Of a DNA stretch of 47,070 bases, positions 1 through 8,851 are shown piece after piece; position 1 is the stretch's first letter; every line of letters begins with the position of its first letter. The translations under genes were made by a program, and so were the position numbers. The stretch lies in contig CACWTR010000017.1 of NCBI GenBank assembly GCA_902763865.1, positions 1-47,070 on the forward strand. Reading direction: 5' to 3'. This stretch comes from an uncultured Bacteroidales bacterium. GTDB lineage: Bacteria; Bacteroidota; Bacteroidia; Bacteroidales; Bacteroidaceae. The notes beneath the pieces were generated by a model, which made no database searches, was not told where the DNA came from, and saw nothing but the letters and a program-made list of their open reading frames with translations.

Positions 1-142
1 TAAAAATGGATATTGACGGTTCGCTTTTTCTTGTACTACAATTTCTGTCTATGTAAATCTTTCAAAGAACTTGGCTCCACAATGGGAGCGCATCCAAGTG
101 CCGTCCGCCCCGAAAGAGGCGGCGTCCTCTCGTTTGCGGGTG
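1..142 (-). promoter_or_regulatory. Leader of an rRNA operon running off the left edge
   Basis: Read on the minus strand this stretch runs from a strong promoter (143-173) through a small hairpin (arms CCGCC 105-109 and GGCGG 118-122) and a boxA-like GTTCTTTGAAA (about 61-72) to the window edge. A leader with GTTCTTTGAAA followed by sequence ending in 'GTCAATATCCATTTTTA' is what I recall lying just upstream of 16S rRNA in Bacteroidales. There is no open frame. The 16S gene itself is not in the window, so this is an inference from the leader. Confidence 0.6.
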
Positions 143-173
143 CAAAGGTACAACAATTCTACTTAACAGCAAA
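143..173 (-). promoter_or_regulatory. Consensus Bacteroidota promoter (rRNA operon)
   Basis: On the minus strand a -33 TTTG (plus-strand CAAA at 170-173) is separated by exactly 19 bp from a -7 TACCTTTG (plus-strand CAAAGGTA at 143-150). This matches the Bacteroidota sigma-ABfr consensus TTTG-N19/21-TAnnTTTG. The AT-rich tract at 174-240 lies upstream, where an UP-like element would be. The promoter points out of the window. Confidence 0.75.
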
Positions 174-282
174 ACTTTAACCGACTTTTTTAAAAAAGAA
201 ATGAAAAATTAAAGGATATATACATTATATATATTATACGCGCGCGAAAGAAGGGATATGGCTGTGTGTGTTTTGTGTCGTG

Positions 283-864
283 TTATAGACCGAGGATGAT
301 ACCAGCAACGCCGCAGAGTAGAATAATGAGAATTGGGCCGAGGCGATATACCTTCTGGGCGATGAACGTAAAAACAAATAGGAAGATGCTTAGGCAGAAA
401 CGCCAAGGGTTTTCGCTCATTGAACTGAAATTCTCGCTGTTCATTAGGAGAAGGGCGGCAGCAAGAAGGAGGCCGACCACTGCAGGTCTCAAGCCGCCGA
501 ACACATTCTCAACTGACGGATGATTACGGTACTTCAGTAGAAACCTACTTATGAAGAGCATCAGGATGAAGCTCGGAAGAACGACGGCAAAGGTGGCAAG
601 GAAACTTCCGAACACTCCCCAATAAGGTGAAAATCCAGCATTGACCAAAGCCGCGTAGCCAACGTATGTTGCACTGTTAATACCGATAGGCCCTGGTGTA
701 CTTTGACTGATTGCGACGATGTCCGTGAACTGTCCCATCGTCATCCAGTGGTAGTGTTCTACGACTTCACCCTGTATCATTGAAAGCATAGCATACCCTC
801 CCCCGAATCCGAAAAGACCGATAAGGAAAAAGGTCCAGAAAAGTTGAGTCAAGAGCAGAATCAT
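283..864 (-). CDS. chrA: Chromate transporter, half-size ChrA family (second of pair)
   Basis: A 193-residue membrane protein of the short-chain chromate ion transporter family. Each half-size protein carries one copy of the six-helix domain that full ChrA has twice, and paired half-size proteins are thought to work as heterodimers. The N-terminus has the family motif FGFGGGYAM, followed by QSTPGPIGINSATYVGY, which matches the conserved SQxxPGP segment, then hydrophobic helices to the C-terminus. It lies 37 bp after the first chrA half and belongs to the purL-chrA-chrA operon. Chromate export is the family name, but the natural substrate in anaerobes is uncertain. Confidence 0.85.
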   Translation of the reverse strand: MILLLTQLFWTFFLIGLFGFGGGYAMLSMIQGEVVEHYHWMTMGQFTDIVAISQSTPGPIGINSATYVGYAALVNAGFSPYWGVFGSFLATFAVVLPSFILMLFISRFLLKYRNHPSVENVFGGLRPAVVGLLLAAALLLMNSENFSSMSENPWRFCLSIFLFVFTFIAQKVYRLGPILIILLCGVAGIILGL

Positions 865-901
865 GTGTGCGACATATAAATAACCGGATTAATTACTTTG
901 A

Positions 902-1444
902 TTATGAATTTCTGAAGTCTTCCTTAAGATATTTTCCATAGACATATCCAGAGACTCCTGCTGCCAGTACGATAAAGATAGGGCTTACACCAAGCATCCA
1001 TATAAGAAAGGCTGCAACAATAGGAATCCATACATTGTATCTATTTATCTTTGCGCTCTTCGCCATACGGAAAACGGGCAGGAGGATGAGGGCTACGACG
1101 GCAGGTCGGATGCCACGGAAGAAGTGTTCCACCCAGATGTTTTCACGAAACTGCTGGAAAAAGAGAGCAATAGTAAGGATACAGATGAAGGAGGGCAGAC
1201 AAGTGCCAATGGCACTGACGAGAGCACCTCGGTTGCCGAACCTTTTGCTACCAATAAAGATACTGATGTTCACGGCAAAGACACCAGGACAAGACTGTGC
1301 CACAGCTATCAGGTCGAGCAGCTCTTCTTTGCTCACCCACCCTTTCTCGTCCACGACCTTTTGCTCAATGAGCGGTATCATGGCGTAGCCTCCGCCTATG
1401 GTGAAAAGGCCTACCTGGAAGAATGTCTTGAAGAGTTCGAACAT
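902..1444 (-). CDS. chrA: Chromate transporter, half-size ChrA family (first of pair)
   Basis: A 180-residue half-size ChrA protein. It has the signature FTIGGGYAMIPLIEQ near the N-terminus and AQSCPGVFAVNISIFIG around residues 50-65, then repeated hydrophobic segments and a short basic tail. It starts directly after the purL stop (ATG at 1442-1444, purL stop at 1445-1447), so the two are very probably co-transcribed and perhaps translationally coupled. It differs clearly from its neighbour at 283-864, as expected for two subunits of opposite membrane topology. The link with purine synthesis looks positional only. Confidence 0.85.
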   Translation of the reverse strand: MFELFKTFFQVGLFTIGGGYAMIPLIEQKVVDEKGWVSKEELLDLIAVAQSCPGVFAVNISIFIGSKRFGNRGALVSAIGTCLPSFICILTIALFFQQFRENIWVEHFFRGIRPAVVALILLPVFRMAKSAKINRYNVWIPIVAAFLIWMLGVSPIFIVLAAGVSGYVYGKYLKEDFRNS

Positions 1445-4400
1445 TTATCCTATCTTTGTCTCAATCCAATTTCTTGCATTGACGAAGGCTTCGATCCATG
1501 GCGTAACCTGATCTTCGTCGCGGCGTGCGGCGGGATAGTAGCCGCACTGCCAGGGGAAGAAGGCACGCTCGAGGTGAGGCATCATAGCGAGGTGACGTCC
1601 GTCGGTCGAGCAAATACCTGCAGTCTGGAAGTCGCTGCCGTTGGGATTGGCGGGATAGCCGTCGTAGCTGTACTTGAGGACGATGTTGTAGTCCTCCTCC
1701 TTGCCGGGCAAACTGAACTTGCCTTCGCCGTGAGCCACCCAGATACCAAGCTTCGAACCACTCAAGCTACCCATTAGCACGCTCTTGTTAGGTTGAACGG
1801 TAAGACCGACGAAGCCCGACTCGAACTTATGGCTGTCGTTGTGGAGCATCTTGGCTTTCGAATGATCAATGAGGCCGAGCTCCACCATGAGCTGGCACCC
1901 GTTGCAGACGCCGAGGGAGAGTGTGTCGGGACGGCTGTAGAAACGGTCCAGTGCCTCTTTCGCTTTGGGATTGTAGAGGAAAGCGCCGGCCCAGCCTTTT
2001 GCCGAGCCAAGGACATCGCTGTTGGAGAAACCGCCGCAGAAGACGATGAAATTCACTTCGTCGAGCGTTTCGCGGCCCGTGATGAGGTCGGTCATCGTGA
2101 CATCCTTCACGTCGAAACCTGCCAAATAGAGCATATAGGCCATTTCGCGCTCGCCGTTTGTGCCCTTCTCACGAATGATAGCGGCCTTCGGGGATTGACC
2201 ACTGGCCGTTGAACATTGACCATTTTTCCAGCGGTCAGGGTTGAGTCCATACTGGCTGAGCTTGCCGGTGAAGCCAGGCAGGAATTTCCATTCGAGCGGC
2301 TGCTTGCCCAGGTTCTCATAGCGCTCCTTAGCCTTGCCGCCAAAGCTTTGCTTACAGTCGAGCAGGTAAGATGTGCGGAACCAAACGTCGCGAAGCTGGT
2401 CAATGTCAAGCTTGTACTGCGCTTCGCCTTTTTCGATGAGCAGATGACGCTCGCGACAAGGATGACCTATGTTGGCATAACCGACGCCCGCATCCTCGAG
2501 GAACTTCTTGACCTCTGTTCGATGCTCGTCGGCCACCTGTATGACGATGCCCGGATTCTCTGCAAAGAGGAGCTTTATAAGGTCATCCTGCTTCATCTTA
2601 TTGAGGTTGATATCAAGTCCGCCCTCGGTGTTTGCAAAGCACATCTCCAGAAGACAGGTAATGAGACCGCCTGCCGAGATGTCGTGACCTGCGAGAATGA
2701 GACCGCGTTTTATCAGGTCCTGCACGGCGTTGAAGGCATCTCGGAAGTACTCGGCATCGCGCACCGAAGGGACGTCGCTCCCGACCTTACCCATGCTTTG
2801 GGCAAAGGCGGAACCACCTAAACGCAGTTCATCGAATGAGAAATCTATATGATATAATGTAGAGGGACAATTCCTGATGACAGGCGAAACGACCTTCTTC
2901 ACATCGCTTACCAAGCCACCGCTGGAGACGATGACCGTGCCGGGGGCAATTATCTTAGTACCGTCGGGGTACTTTTGTGTCATGGAGAGACTGTCCTTGC
3001 CCGTCGGTACGTTGATGCGGAGGGCGCAGCAGAAGTCGCTCAGAGCTTCGACAGCCTTGTAGAGACGTGCGTCCTCCCCTTCCTGCGAGCGACAGGGCCA
3101 CATCCAGTTGGCACTGAGGCTGACACTGTCAAGGCCTTCTTCGAGCGGTGCCCAGACAATGTTAGTCAGCGACTCGGCCACGGAGAGCACAGAGCCTGCA
3201 GCGGGGTCGGCAAGAGCGGCCTGAGGCGCATGACCGAGGGCCGTGGCGATACCTTTCTCGCCGCGATAGTCGAGGGCCACCACGCCGCAGTCCGAGAGGG
3301 GCAGCTGCAGTTCGCCCTGGCACTGCTGACGCGCCACCTTTCCCGTCACCGAGCGATCTACCTTATTGGTCAGCCAGTCCTTGCAGGCCACGGCCTCAAG
3401 GCTGAGGACTCTTTCTAGATTAGCTAGAAGTTCTAGATTATCTAGATGCTCTAGGTTTTTCTGATATTCGACGGGGGCATAGGTGCGCTCAACGGTCTTG
3501 TCACGCATGATGGTCTTGGGACTGTGACCGAACATCTGCGCCACGTCGAGGTCGAAGGGCCGCTTGCCGTCGCCTTGCTGGAAAGCGAAGTGAGCATCGC
3601 CGGTGGTCTCGCCAACCACATAGAGCGGGGCGCGCTCGCGCTCGGCTATCTTACGAACATGTTCGATGTGCTTCTCGTCGATGAGCAGTCCCATGCGTTC
3701 CTGACTTTCGTTGGCAATGATTTCCTTGGCCGAAAGCGTCGGGTCGCCGATAGGCAGTTTCGTCATGTCAATGAGTCCGCCACAATCTTCCACCAGTTCG
3801 GAGAGGCAGTTGACATGTCCTGCCGAGCCGTGGTCGTGGATGCTGACAACGGGATTCACTTCCTCTTCGCAAAGGGCACGTACCAGGTTATTGGCACGTT
3901 TCTGCATTTCCGGGTTCGCACGCTGTACGGCGTTGAGTTCGATGCCGCTGCTGTAGCGACCAGTGTCAACACTGGAGACGCTTCCTCCGCCCAGGCCGAT
4001 GCGGTAGTTATCGCCGCCCACGACCACTATCTTATTGCCTTTCTGCGGTTCTTTCTTCAGGCAGTCGCGCTTCGTGCCGTAGCCAACGCCTCCGGCCAGC
4101 ATGATGACCTTGTCGTAGGCATACTTCTCGGCGCCTTCCTGATGCTCGAAGGTAAGCACTGAACCCACGATGAGCGGCTGACCGAATTTGTTGCCGAAGT
4201 CCGACGCGCCGTTGCTGGCCTTGATGAGAATCTGCTCGGGAGTCTGATAGAGCCACTTCCTTTCTTCCATTTTATTGGGGCGAGGGTACGAAGTCATATA
4301 CACGGCTGTTCCTGCGATGGGCCATGAGCCGGTGCCGCCACCCATGCGGTCGCGTATCTCGCCGCCTGTGCCTGTGCTGGCTCCGTTGAAGGGTTCGACG

Positions 4401-5161
4401 GTAGTGGGGAAGTTGTGTGTCTCGGCCTTGAGGCTGATGACGCTCTCAATGTCGCGCACCTCGAACCAGTCGCTCGTACTGTGGTCCCGGGGAGCGAACT
4501 GCTCGACGACGGGTCCTTCGCTAAAGGCAACGTTATCCTTATAGGCCGATATGATGTGGTGAGGGTTCTCCTGCGTTGTCCGCTTTATCATCTGGAAAAG
4601 GGAGGACTCTTTCTCTTCGCCGTCGATGATAAATGTGCCGCCGAATATCTTATGGCGGCAGTGCTCGCTGTTTATCTGGGCAAATCCGAATACTTCGCTG
4701 TCGGTGAGTTTGCGTCCGAGCTGTCCTTCCACTTTGTGCAGGTACTCGATTTCCTCAGGCGAGAGGGCGAGACCTTCCTGCTCGTTGTATTCCTCCAAGT
4801 TGTCGATGCTGAGGATAGGCTCCGGCTGATGGTTGACGGTAAAGATGTCCTGCCCCAGGCCGTCGTAGATGCGCTGGAGCATGGGGTCGGGGGAGGGGTC
4901 GGTGGAGGGGGCTGGGAAGTACTCCTCTATTCTCGTAATGCCATCGATGGCCATGTTCTGTGTGATTTCCACTGCATTGGTGCTCCAGGGAGTGATCATC
5001 TCGCGGCGGGGACCAACGAAGCGGCCCGTCAGGTTCTGTTCCGTTACGAGTGTGGCATTGCCGTAGAGCCAGCAGAGTTTGTCGATGTCGGCAGCATTGA
5101 GAGGTGTCTTACTCTCGGTGGCGATTATGCTTTGCTGCGGAGTCTTGAAGAATGTTATCAT
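1445..5161 (-). CDS. purL: Phosphoribosylformylglycinamidine synthase (FGAM synthase)
   Basis: A 1238-residue single-chain PurL of the large type found in Proteobacteria and Bacteroidota. It converts FGAR, glutamine and ATP to FGAM in step 4 of purine synthesis. The synthetase half contains ETHNFPTTVEPFNGASTGTGGE (around residue 250) and LRINVPTGKDSLSM. The C-terminal glutaminase domain begins near residue 990 and has the nucleophile Cys in GVCNGCQLM (about residue 1086). Two stretches look foreign: LxN-type triplet repeats at residues 569-583 (see 3415-3454) and a short insertion in the linker before the glutaminase domain (see 2194-2226). A minus-strand TACCTTTG box lies about 35 bp upstream of the start. 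Two chrA halves follow in the same operon. Confidence 0.97.
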   Translation of the reverse strand: MITFFKTPQQSIIATESKTPLNAADIDKLCWLYGNATLVTEQNLTGRFVGPRREMITPWSTNAVEITQNMAIDGITRIEEYFPAPSTDPSPDPMLQRIYDGLGQDIFTVNHQPEPILSIDNLEEYNEQEGLALSPEEIEYLHKVEGQLGRKLTDSEVFGFAQINSEHCRHKIFGGTFIIDGEEKESSLFQMIKRTTQENPHHIISAYKDNVAFSEGPVVEQFAPRDHSTSDWFEVRDIESVISLKAETHNFPTTVEPFNGASTGTGGEIRDRMGGGTGSWPIAGTAVYMTSYPRPNKMEERKWLYQTPEQILIKASNGASDFGNKFGQPLIVGSVLTFEHQEGAEKYAYDKVIMLAGGVGYGTKRDCLKKEPQKGNKIVVVGGDNYRIGLGGGSVSSVDTGRYSSGIELNAVQRANPEMQKRANNLVRALCEEEVNPVVSIHDHGSAGHVNCLSELVEDCGGLIDMTKLPIGDPTLSAKEIIANESQERMGLLIDEKHIEHVRKIAERERAPLYVVGETTGDAHFAFQQGDGKRPFDLDVAQMFGHSPKTIMRDKTVERTYAPVEYQKNLEHLDNLELLANLERVLSLEAVACKDWLTNKVDRSVTGKVARQQCQGELQLPLSDCGVVALDYRGEKGIATALGHAPQAALADPAAGSVLSVAESLTNIVWAPLEEGLDSVSLSANWMWPCRSQEGEDARLYKAVEALSDFCCALRINVPTGKDSLSMTQKYPDGTKIIAPGTVIVSSGGLVSDVKKVVSPVIRNCPSTLYHIDFSFDELRLGGSAFAQSMGKVGSDVPSVRDAEYFRDAFNAVQDLIKRGLILAGHDISAGGLITCLLEMCFANTEGGLDINLNKMKQDDLIKLLFAENPGIVIQVADEHRTEVKKFLEDAGVGYANIGHPCRERHLLIEKGEAQYKLDIDQLRDVWFRTSYLLDCKQSFGGKAKERYENLGKQPLEWKFLPGFTGKLSQYGLNPDRWKNGQCSTASGQSPKAAIIREKGTNGEREMAYMLYLAGFDVKDVTMTDLITGRETLDEVNFIVFCGGFSNSDVLGSAKGWAGAFLYNPKAKEALDRFYSRPDTLSLGVCNGCQLMVELGLIDHSKAKMLHNDSHKFESGFVGLTVQPNKSVLMGSLSGSKLGIWVAHGEGKFSLPGKEEDYNIVLKYSYDGYPANPNGSDFQTAGICSTDGRHLAMMPHLERAFFPWQCGYYPAARRDEDQVTPWIEAFVNARNWIETKIG
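2194..2226 (-). repeat. In-frame TCAATGGTCAAT-type repeat inside purL
   Basis: The minus strand reads AATGGTCAATGTTCAA followed by a diverged second copy (positions 2226 back to 2194). It encodes roughly NGQCSTASGQS in the linker between the synthetase and glutaminase domains. The 16-mer AATGGTCAATGTTCAA (2209-2224) also occurs exactly inside mutY at 35299-35314, although the two proteins are unrelated. This points to an inserted or slippage-generated element rather than protein homology. Confidence 0.65.
3415..3454. repeat. Five CTAG-headed 9-bp units inside purL
   Basis: CTAG occurs at 3415, 3424, 3433, 3442 and 3451, exactly 9 bp apart. On the coding (minus) strand the units are in frame and encode an L-x-x triplet run: LEH, LDN, LEL, LAN, LER. 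CTAG is generally scarce in bacterial DNA, so five copies in 40 bp stand out. The repeat lies between two PurL domains, where a flexible linker would tolerate it. Confidence 0.8.
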
Positions 5162-5196
5162 GTCGTTTGGGATTTGCCTGTTTGATAATTCGTGTG

Positions 5197-5204
5197 CAAA
5201 GGTA
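5197..5204 (-). promoter_or_regulatory. -7 box upstream of purL
   Basis: Plus-strand CAAAGGTA reads TACCTTTG on the minus strand, a match to the Bacteroidota -7 consensus, about 35 bp before the purL ATG. No good -33 TTTG is seen at the expected distance. An ATTCATA tandem repeat occupies that place (5214-5231). Confidence 0.55.
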
Positions 5205-5213
5205 CAACATTTA

Positions 5214-5231
5214 ATTCATAATTCATAATTC
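5214..5231. repeat. ATTCATA tandem repeat in the purL promoter region
   Basis: Two full copies of ATTCATA and a partial third (ATTC) lie directly upstream of the purL -7 box, exactly where the -33 element and spacer should be. A change in copy number would shift the upstream sequence relative to the -7 box. Confidence 0.6.
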
Positions 5232-5258
5232 GCAAATCAGAATTTTTCGCATAAACGG

Positions 5259-5288
5259 AAAAAGCCTTCCCACGGGAGTGAGAAGGCT
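5259..5288 (-). terminator. Intrinsic terminator after the DUF5723 gene
   Basis: On the minus strand AGCCTTC (plus 5282-5288 reversed) pairs with GAAGGCT (plus 5263-5269 reversed) around a short loop, followed by a run of T (plus-strand A at 5259-5263). It lies about 20 bp after the stop of the gene at 5310-6713 and separates that operon from purL. Confidence 0.75.
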
Positions 5289-5309
5289 CGGTGTAAGGTT
5301 TCAGAATGT

Positions 5310-6713
5310 TCAGAAGGGGAAGTTGAGACCCATGCTGAGCTCTGCGTTGCTCGAGAGGGGAACACCCTGCTTGGAGAGCTTGCCAAGGGTGTGGTCCATG
5401 CCCAAGAAGAGGTTGAAGCCTTTGGGGTGTACGTTCAGTACCCAACCGAAGCTGGGGCCAAACGTTCCGATGCCGAAGTTGACACCAGCGGAGAACCACT
5501 TGGCGGGAGCGACGTTGGCCGAGAGGCGGAAGTTCGTCCAAGTGTATTTGCCGTTGATGCGCGTGGTGTTCAACAGGCCGAAGGTAAGCTTCCTGTAGTA
5601 TGGGAAGACGTATTCGCCGCCGATGTTCATGGTGGCGGCCAATGCCGTTGTCCTGCCGCCGACGTCACCTTGGTCTTCGAGCTGATAGAGGGAAGCGAGG
5701 TCATCGCCCAGCCTGTCCCATTCCTTGCTGAAGGAGTTGCCGGCACTATTACTTACGTTGAAGAGGCGGTCGTCCGTGTTCAGGTATCCGTTCGTAGCAG
5801 CGCGCCTGGTGTTTTTCCAAGCGATGAAGCCGAGGTCGAGTACAGATGCCAGCACCCGCCAGTCGTCGTTGATCTTGTATTCAGCGCCGAGGTCGAAGGC
5901 AACACCGAAGCCGTTAGGTCTGAAACTTTTGAGTTCAAAGCCGTTGAGGTAATCTCCGCGCAGCTCTCTCTTCAGTGAGTTGTCATCCAGAGTGACATAT
6001 TTGTAGTGCTCGCTCGCCTTTGTCTTGAACTCCAAGCCTTTGACGTTGCTGCTTAGTTCCGCATCCACTTGAGCGACGTAGCCGTCCGGACCGAGTGTGA
6101 GGGTGGCATCATTGACGTTTGCATCGATGCGGCCAGCTCCGACGAGGAACTTCACCTTGCCGCCCACGCGCCAATGGTCGTTTATCTTGCGGCTGTGTCC
6201 GAGTGCAACCTCTGCGTAGCCGTCGGCATGTGCACCATAGCCGCCTATGTCGTAGGTCTGGTTGGTCAGTCCGTTCTTAGCCAGTTCAAAGAGGGACTTG
6301 GGTACGGCTACGTTGACATTCGTGCGGATGTTGATGCCTATGGTGTTGTATCCGCCCCAGGCTTTGAAGCCGGCGCCCATGATGTTGATGCGGTTGCTCT
6401 CGTTGATTTTGCTCTTGCCGGGGATGCCGTTCAGGAATTCCTTGGCATCGACCTGCGGATTGGTGAAGAGCATCAGATTACCATTCTTGTGGAACATTAC
6501 GTCGCGTATGCCGAGATTGCCGGACATGCTGAAGTTCAGGTTTCCGAGCAAGAGCATGGAGACGTAGTTCTGGCTGTTCTCGATTGCGGGGTTCATTTCG
6601 TGCCTGTAGAGGTATCCGTCTGCGAAGAAAGCGGATTCCAGGTCTTGGGCCATTGTGTTGACAGATGCCAGCATGAGTGCGAGGGCAGCTATCCTTGAAT
6701 ATATCTTGTTCAT
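5310..6713 (-). CDS. DUF5723-family outer-membrane protein
   Basis: A 467-residue protein with a signal peptide (MNKIYSRIAALALMLASVNT, cleavage near MAQ) and alternating Gly/aromatic beta-strand-like sequence through to a C-terminal LSMGLNFPF, ending in Phe as many outer-membrane beta-barrels do. The pattern of MLLLGNLNFSMSGNLGIRDVMF near residue 55 and the overall layout fit DUF5723, a Bacteroidota family of predicted outer-membrane proteins without a known function. It follows the lipoprotein gene at 6754-8610 by 40 bp and is probably co-transcribed from the promoter at 8649-8679. The family assignment is from memory of sequence style. Confidence 0.75.
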   Translation of the reverse strand: MNKIYSRIAALALMLASVNTMAQDLESAFFADGYLYRHEMNPAIENSQNYVSMLLLGNLNFSMSGNLGIRDVMFHKNGNLMLFTNPQVDAKEFLNGIPGKSKINESNRINIMGAGFKAWGGYNTIGINIRTNVNVAVPKSLFELAKNGLTNQTYDIGGYGAHADGYAEVALGHSRKINDHWRVGGKVKFLVGAGRIDANVNDATLTLGPDGYVAQVDAELSSNVKGLEFKTKASEHYKYVTLDDNSLKRELRGDYLNGFELKSFRPNGFGVAFDLGAEYKINDDWRVLASVLDLGFIAWKNTRRAATNGYLNTDDRLFNVSNSAGNSFSKEWDRLGDDLASLYQLEDQGDVGGRTTALAATMNIGGEYVFPYYRKLTFGLLNTTRINGKYTWTNFRLSANVAPAKWFSAGVNFGIGTFGPSFGWVLNVHPKGFNLFLGMDHTLGKLSKQGVPLSSNAELSMGLNFPF

Positions 6714-6753
6714 AACGATTCTTATATATATAGTAGTTAGCGTCCTTTTTCTT

Positions 6754-8610
6754 TTATAACTCTTTGTCGTAGTATCCGGAGACGGTCAGGCGTAGATTGC
6801 TGATTTCAATCTTGTCGTTGACGTTGAGTTCCTTGCCTTGGCCTTTTAGTTTGACGACAAGCTCTCCTCCCTCAATATGCGAGAGGGGGCCGCCTACCAT
6901 CTCAACCTTAACGGTCTGTTCGTCTCCTGTCAACTTGATGGTTTCTTTATTTACAAGGTAGCCATCCTTGAGGTTGCCTTTTTCATCTTTGACTTTTCCA
7001 TGGAGTCTGAAAGTCATCTCGTCAGCATCCAGAGCAAAGTCCTTCTTCTTTACGTTGAACTCGACTATGGCCTTCTCGATGGTGAGGCCATCCAGGTCTT
7101 CGCTTCCCCAATCTTCCCATACTTTCTTGTACTGTATGCTCGAGCTCTCTGGCAGGGAAAGCTTGGAGTAGAATTCCCAACTGCCCGTGATGGGGGCGAG
7201 GTCCTTACCCAGTTCGAAGTCGGTCACTTCGTCGGACTTCAGCAAGGGCTTCTCTATGCTTATCATCAGCATGTCGGGAATACCATCTTCTCCGCTCAGT
7301 ATCTTGCCCAGACCTTCGAAGCGCTCGTGGGTATAGTCTTTGTAGAGGAGGTCATCGTCTTTGGGCTGATTGGGCGCAAGGATAATTTTGTTCTCCTTAC
7401 CATACTGGAGATTCAGTTTATGCTTGAAGTCGCTGTTGGCAGAGATAATCAGCGTCGAAGTGGGCTGAATGCCATTGTCGAAGAAGGGGTTCGTTATCGT
7501 CAGGTATATCTGCGGGTTGTCCAGTTCGATGTCGGTTAAGTCCTCGATGAACTCTGGCAGGTCGTCAATTTCGAAAGGTTCGATGTCGATGTCCTCTTCA
7601 AGCGCGTAGTCGATGCCTCCGCTGAACTTGTTCACGACGATGTCATTGCTGAAATAGACGTCGCAACTGTATGTCGTTGCATTCTGAGCACTTTTCAGGT
7701 CTGTTACCTTTGCCCTCGGATCCAGGTCCTCTACCTTGACTTTAGCGTGTCCTGTCACTTTACAAGCCTTATTGTATATAAACGTGTGCGCCTGAGCATC
7801 GAACTTGGCTCCATCCTTCTGCATGGTCTCGTAGTTGAATTCATCGACTGTGAGAGTTTCTACCTTCTGTCCGTTGAGGATTGTGAGTTCTGCGTAGTTC
7901 AACTTTCCGTCCTCAGAATTATAGTTCTCATTGTCCGTAGCATTCAGTCCTCTGGGCAGCTCCAGCGAAAGATTGGTTATCGTTACACCCTTCGTTTTAT
8001 CAACAACATTCGTCAATGCGTTTAGCTTTACATCAATATTCAGCGACACGGGGTCAACACCAAGTTTTTTCAGACTGGTGATACGGTTGTCGATGTTCAC
8101 AGCCGACATGCTGATGGTTTTCGTGTCTGTCACATCAAGGTTAATAATGTCGGTTGAGGGGGTTATCCCAATCTGACTCATCAAGCTGGCATCCTGCAGG
8201 ATGTCATAGATTGTTTTGTCGGGAGCATATTGTTCCCATTTGTTAATGATTTCATCGGGAATATCAATAGTGATAGACTCCGAGATTTCGGCAGGCTTCT
8301 GTATCGTAATCTTCTCCACTCTGATGGGGTCCGACTCGAAGCAGTAGTCCTTGTCCGGCAAATTCGTTCCTTTCTTATTAAAATAGAAGTTGCCGGTATT
8401 GATATCGTACCTCAGCACATCGCCTTCATTGTTATCTACGCTGATGATAGCATCCAGCTTGATAGTGTCCAGATTCAAAGGGATGACAAGATCCTTGGCA
8501 GGGAAACGCGAAGTGGTGTCAACGTCGCGGAGGTCGTACTTGTCGTCAATGCACGAAGCTGTCAGCAGCACCGCTGCTACAGGCAAAAGTCTTAGCAGTT
8601 TTCTTTTCAT
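6754..8610 (-). CDS. Large predicted surface lipoprotein, function unknown
   Basis: A 618-residue protein with a lipoprotein signal: MKRKLLRLLPVAAVLLTASC, where LTASC is the lipobox and the Cys would be lipidated. The mature part starts IDDKYDLRDVDTTSRF and is rich in Asp, Lys and Thr, with repeated short beta-type segments that suggest stacked all-beta domains. I do not recognise a named domain. Its co-transcription with a DUF5723 barrel suggests a cell-envelope pair: lipoprotein first, barrel second. A consensus promoter stands immediately upstream. Confidence 0.75.
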   Translation of the reverse strand: MKRKLLRLLPVAAVLLTASCIDDKYDLRDVDTTSRFPAKDLVIPLNLDTIKLDAIISVDNNEGDVLRYDINTGNFYFNKKGTNLPDKDYCFESDPIRVEKITIQKPAEISESITIDIPDEIINKWEQYAPDKTIYDILQDASLMSQIGITPSTDIINLDVTDTKTISMSAVNIDNRITSLKKLGVDPVSLNIDVKLNALTNVVDKTKGVTITNLSLELPRGLNATDNENYNSEDGKLNYAELTILNGQKVETLTVDEFNYETMQKDGAKFDAQAHTFIYNKACKVTGHAKVKVEDLDPRAKVTDLKSAQNATTYSCDVYFSNDIVVNKFSGGIDYALEEDIDIEPFEIDDLPEFIEDLTDIELDNPQIYLTITNPFFDNGIQPTSTLIISANSDFKHKLNLQYGKENKIILAPNQPKDDDLLYKDYTHERFEGLGKILSGEDGIPDMLMISIEKPLLKSDEVTDFELGKDLAPITGSWEFYSKLSLPESSSIQYKKVWEDWGSEDLDGLTIEKAIVEFNVKKKDFALDADEMTFRLHGKVKDEKGNLKDGYLVNKETIKLTGDEQTVKVEMVGGPLSHIEGGELVVKLKGQGKELNVNDKIEISNLRLTVSGYYDKEL

Positions 8611-8648
8611 TGTTTAAGTTTTTTTAATAAATAATAGCATAACCGCAG

Positions 8649-8679
8649 CAAAGATACGTTTTTTTCCCATACGGCCAAA
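8649..8679 (-). promoter_or_regulatory. Consensus promoter of the lipoprotein/DUF5723 operon
   Basis: On the minus strand TTTG (plus CAAA 8676-8679) is followed after 19 bp by TATCTTTG (plus CAAAGATA 8649-8656), a full match to TTTG-N19-TAnnTTTG. It lies about 40 bp before the ATG at 8610. Confidence 0.75.
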
Positions 8680-8851
8680 ATAAAATCAAAGAAATTTACA
8701 CAATCATGTATGTAAAGCATAAAAGAGAAATAATCCCTCAGATTTGACAAATGATACGTCAAACAAGCATACCACTTTCTTTTTGACACTTTCAGGAGCC
8801 TCAAAGAAAGGGTCTCGGAAGGGGTAAGCACGCGAGGCGCCGGAAAAAGGT

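Noticed and set aside
222-236. ACATTATATATA word recurring at 222 and 20924, with similar TATATA runs near 6724 and 44177
   Set aside because: Low-complexity AT tracts of this length are expected by chance; no consistent position relative to genes.
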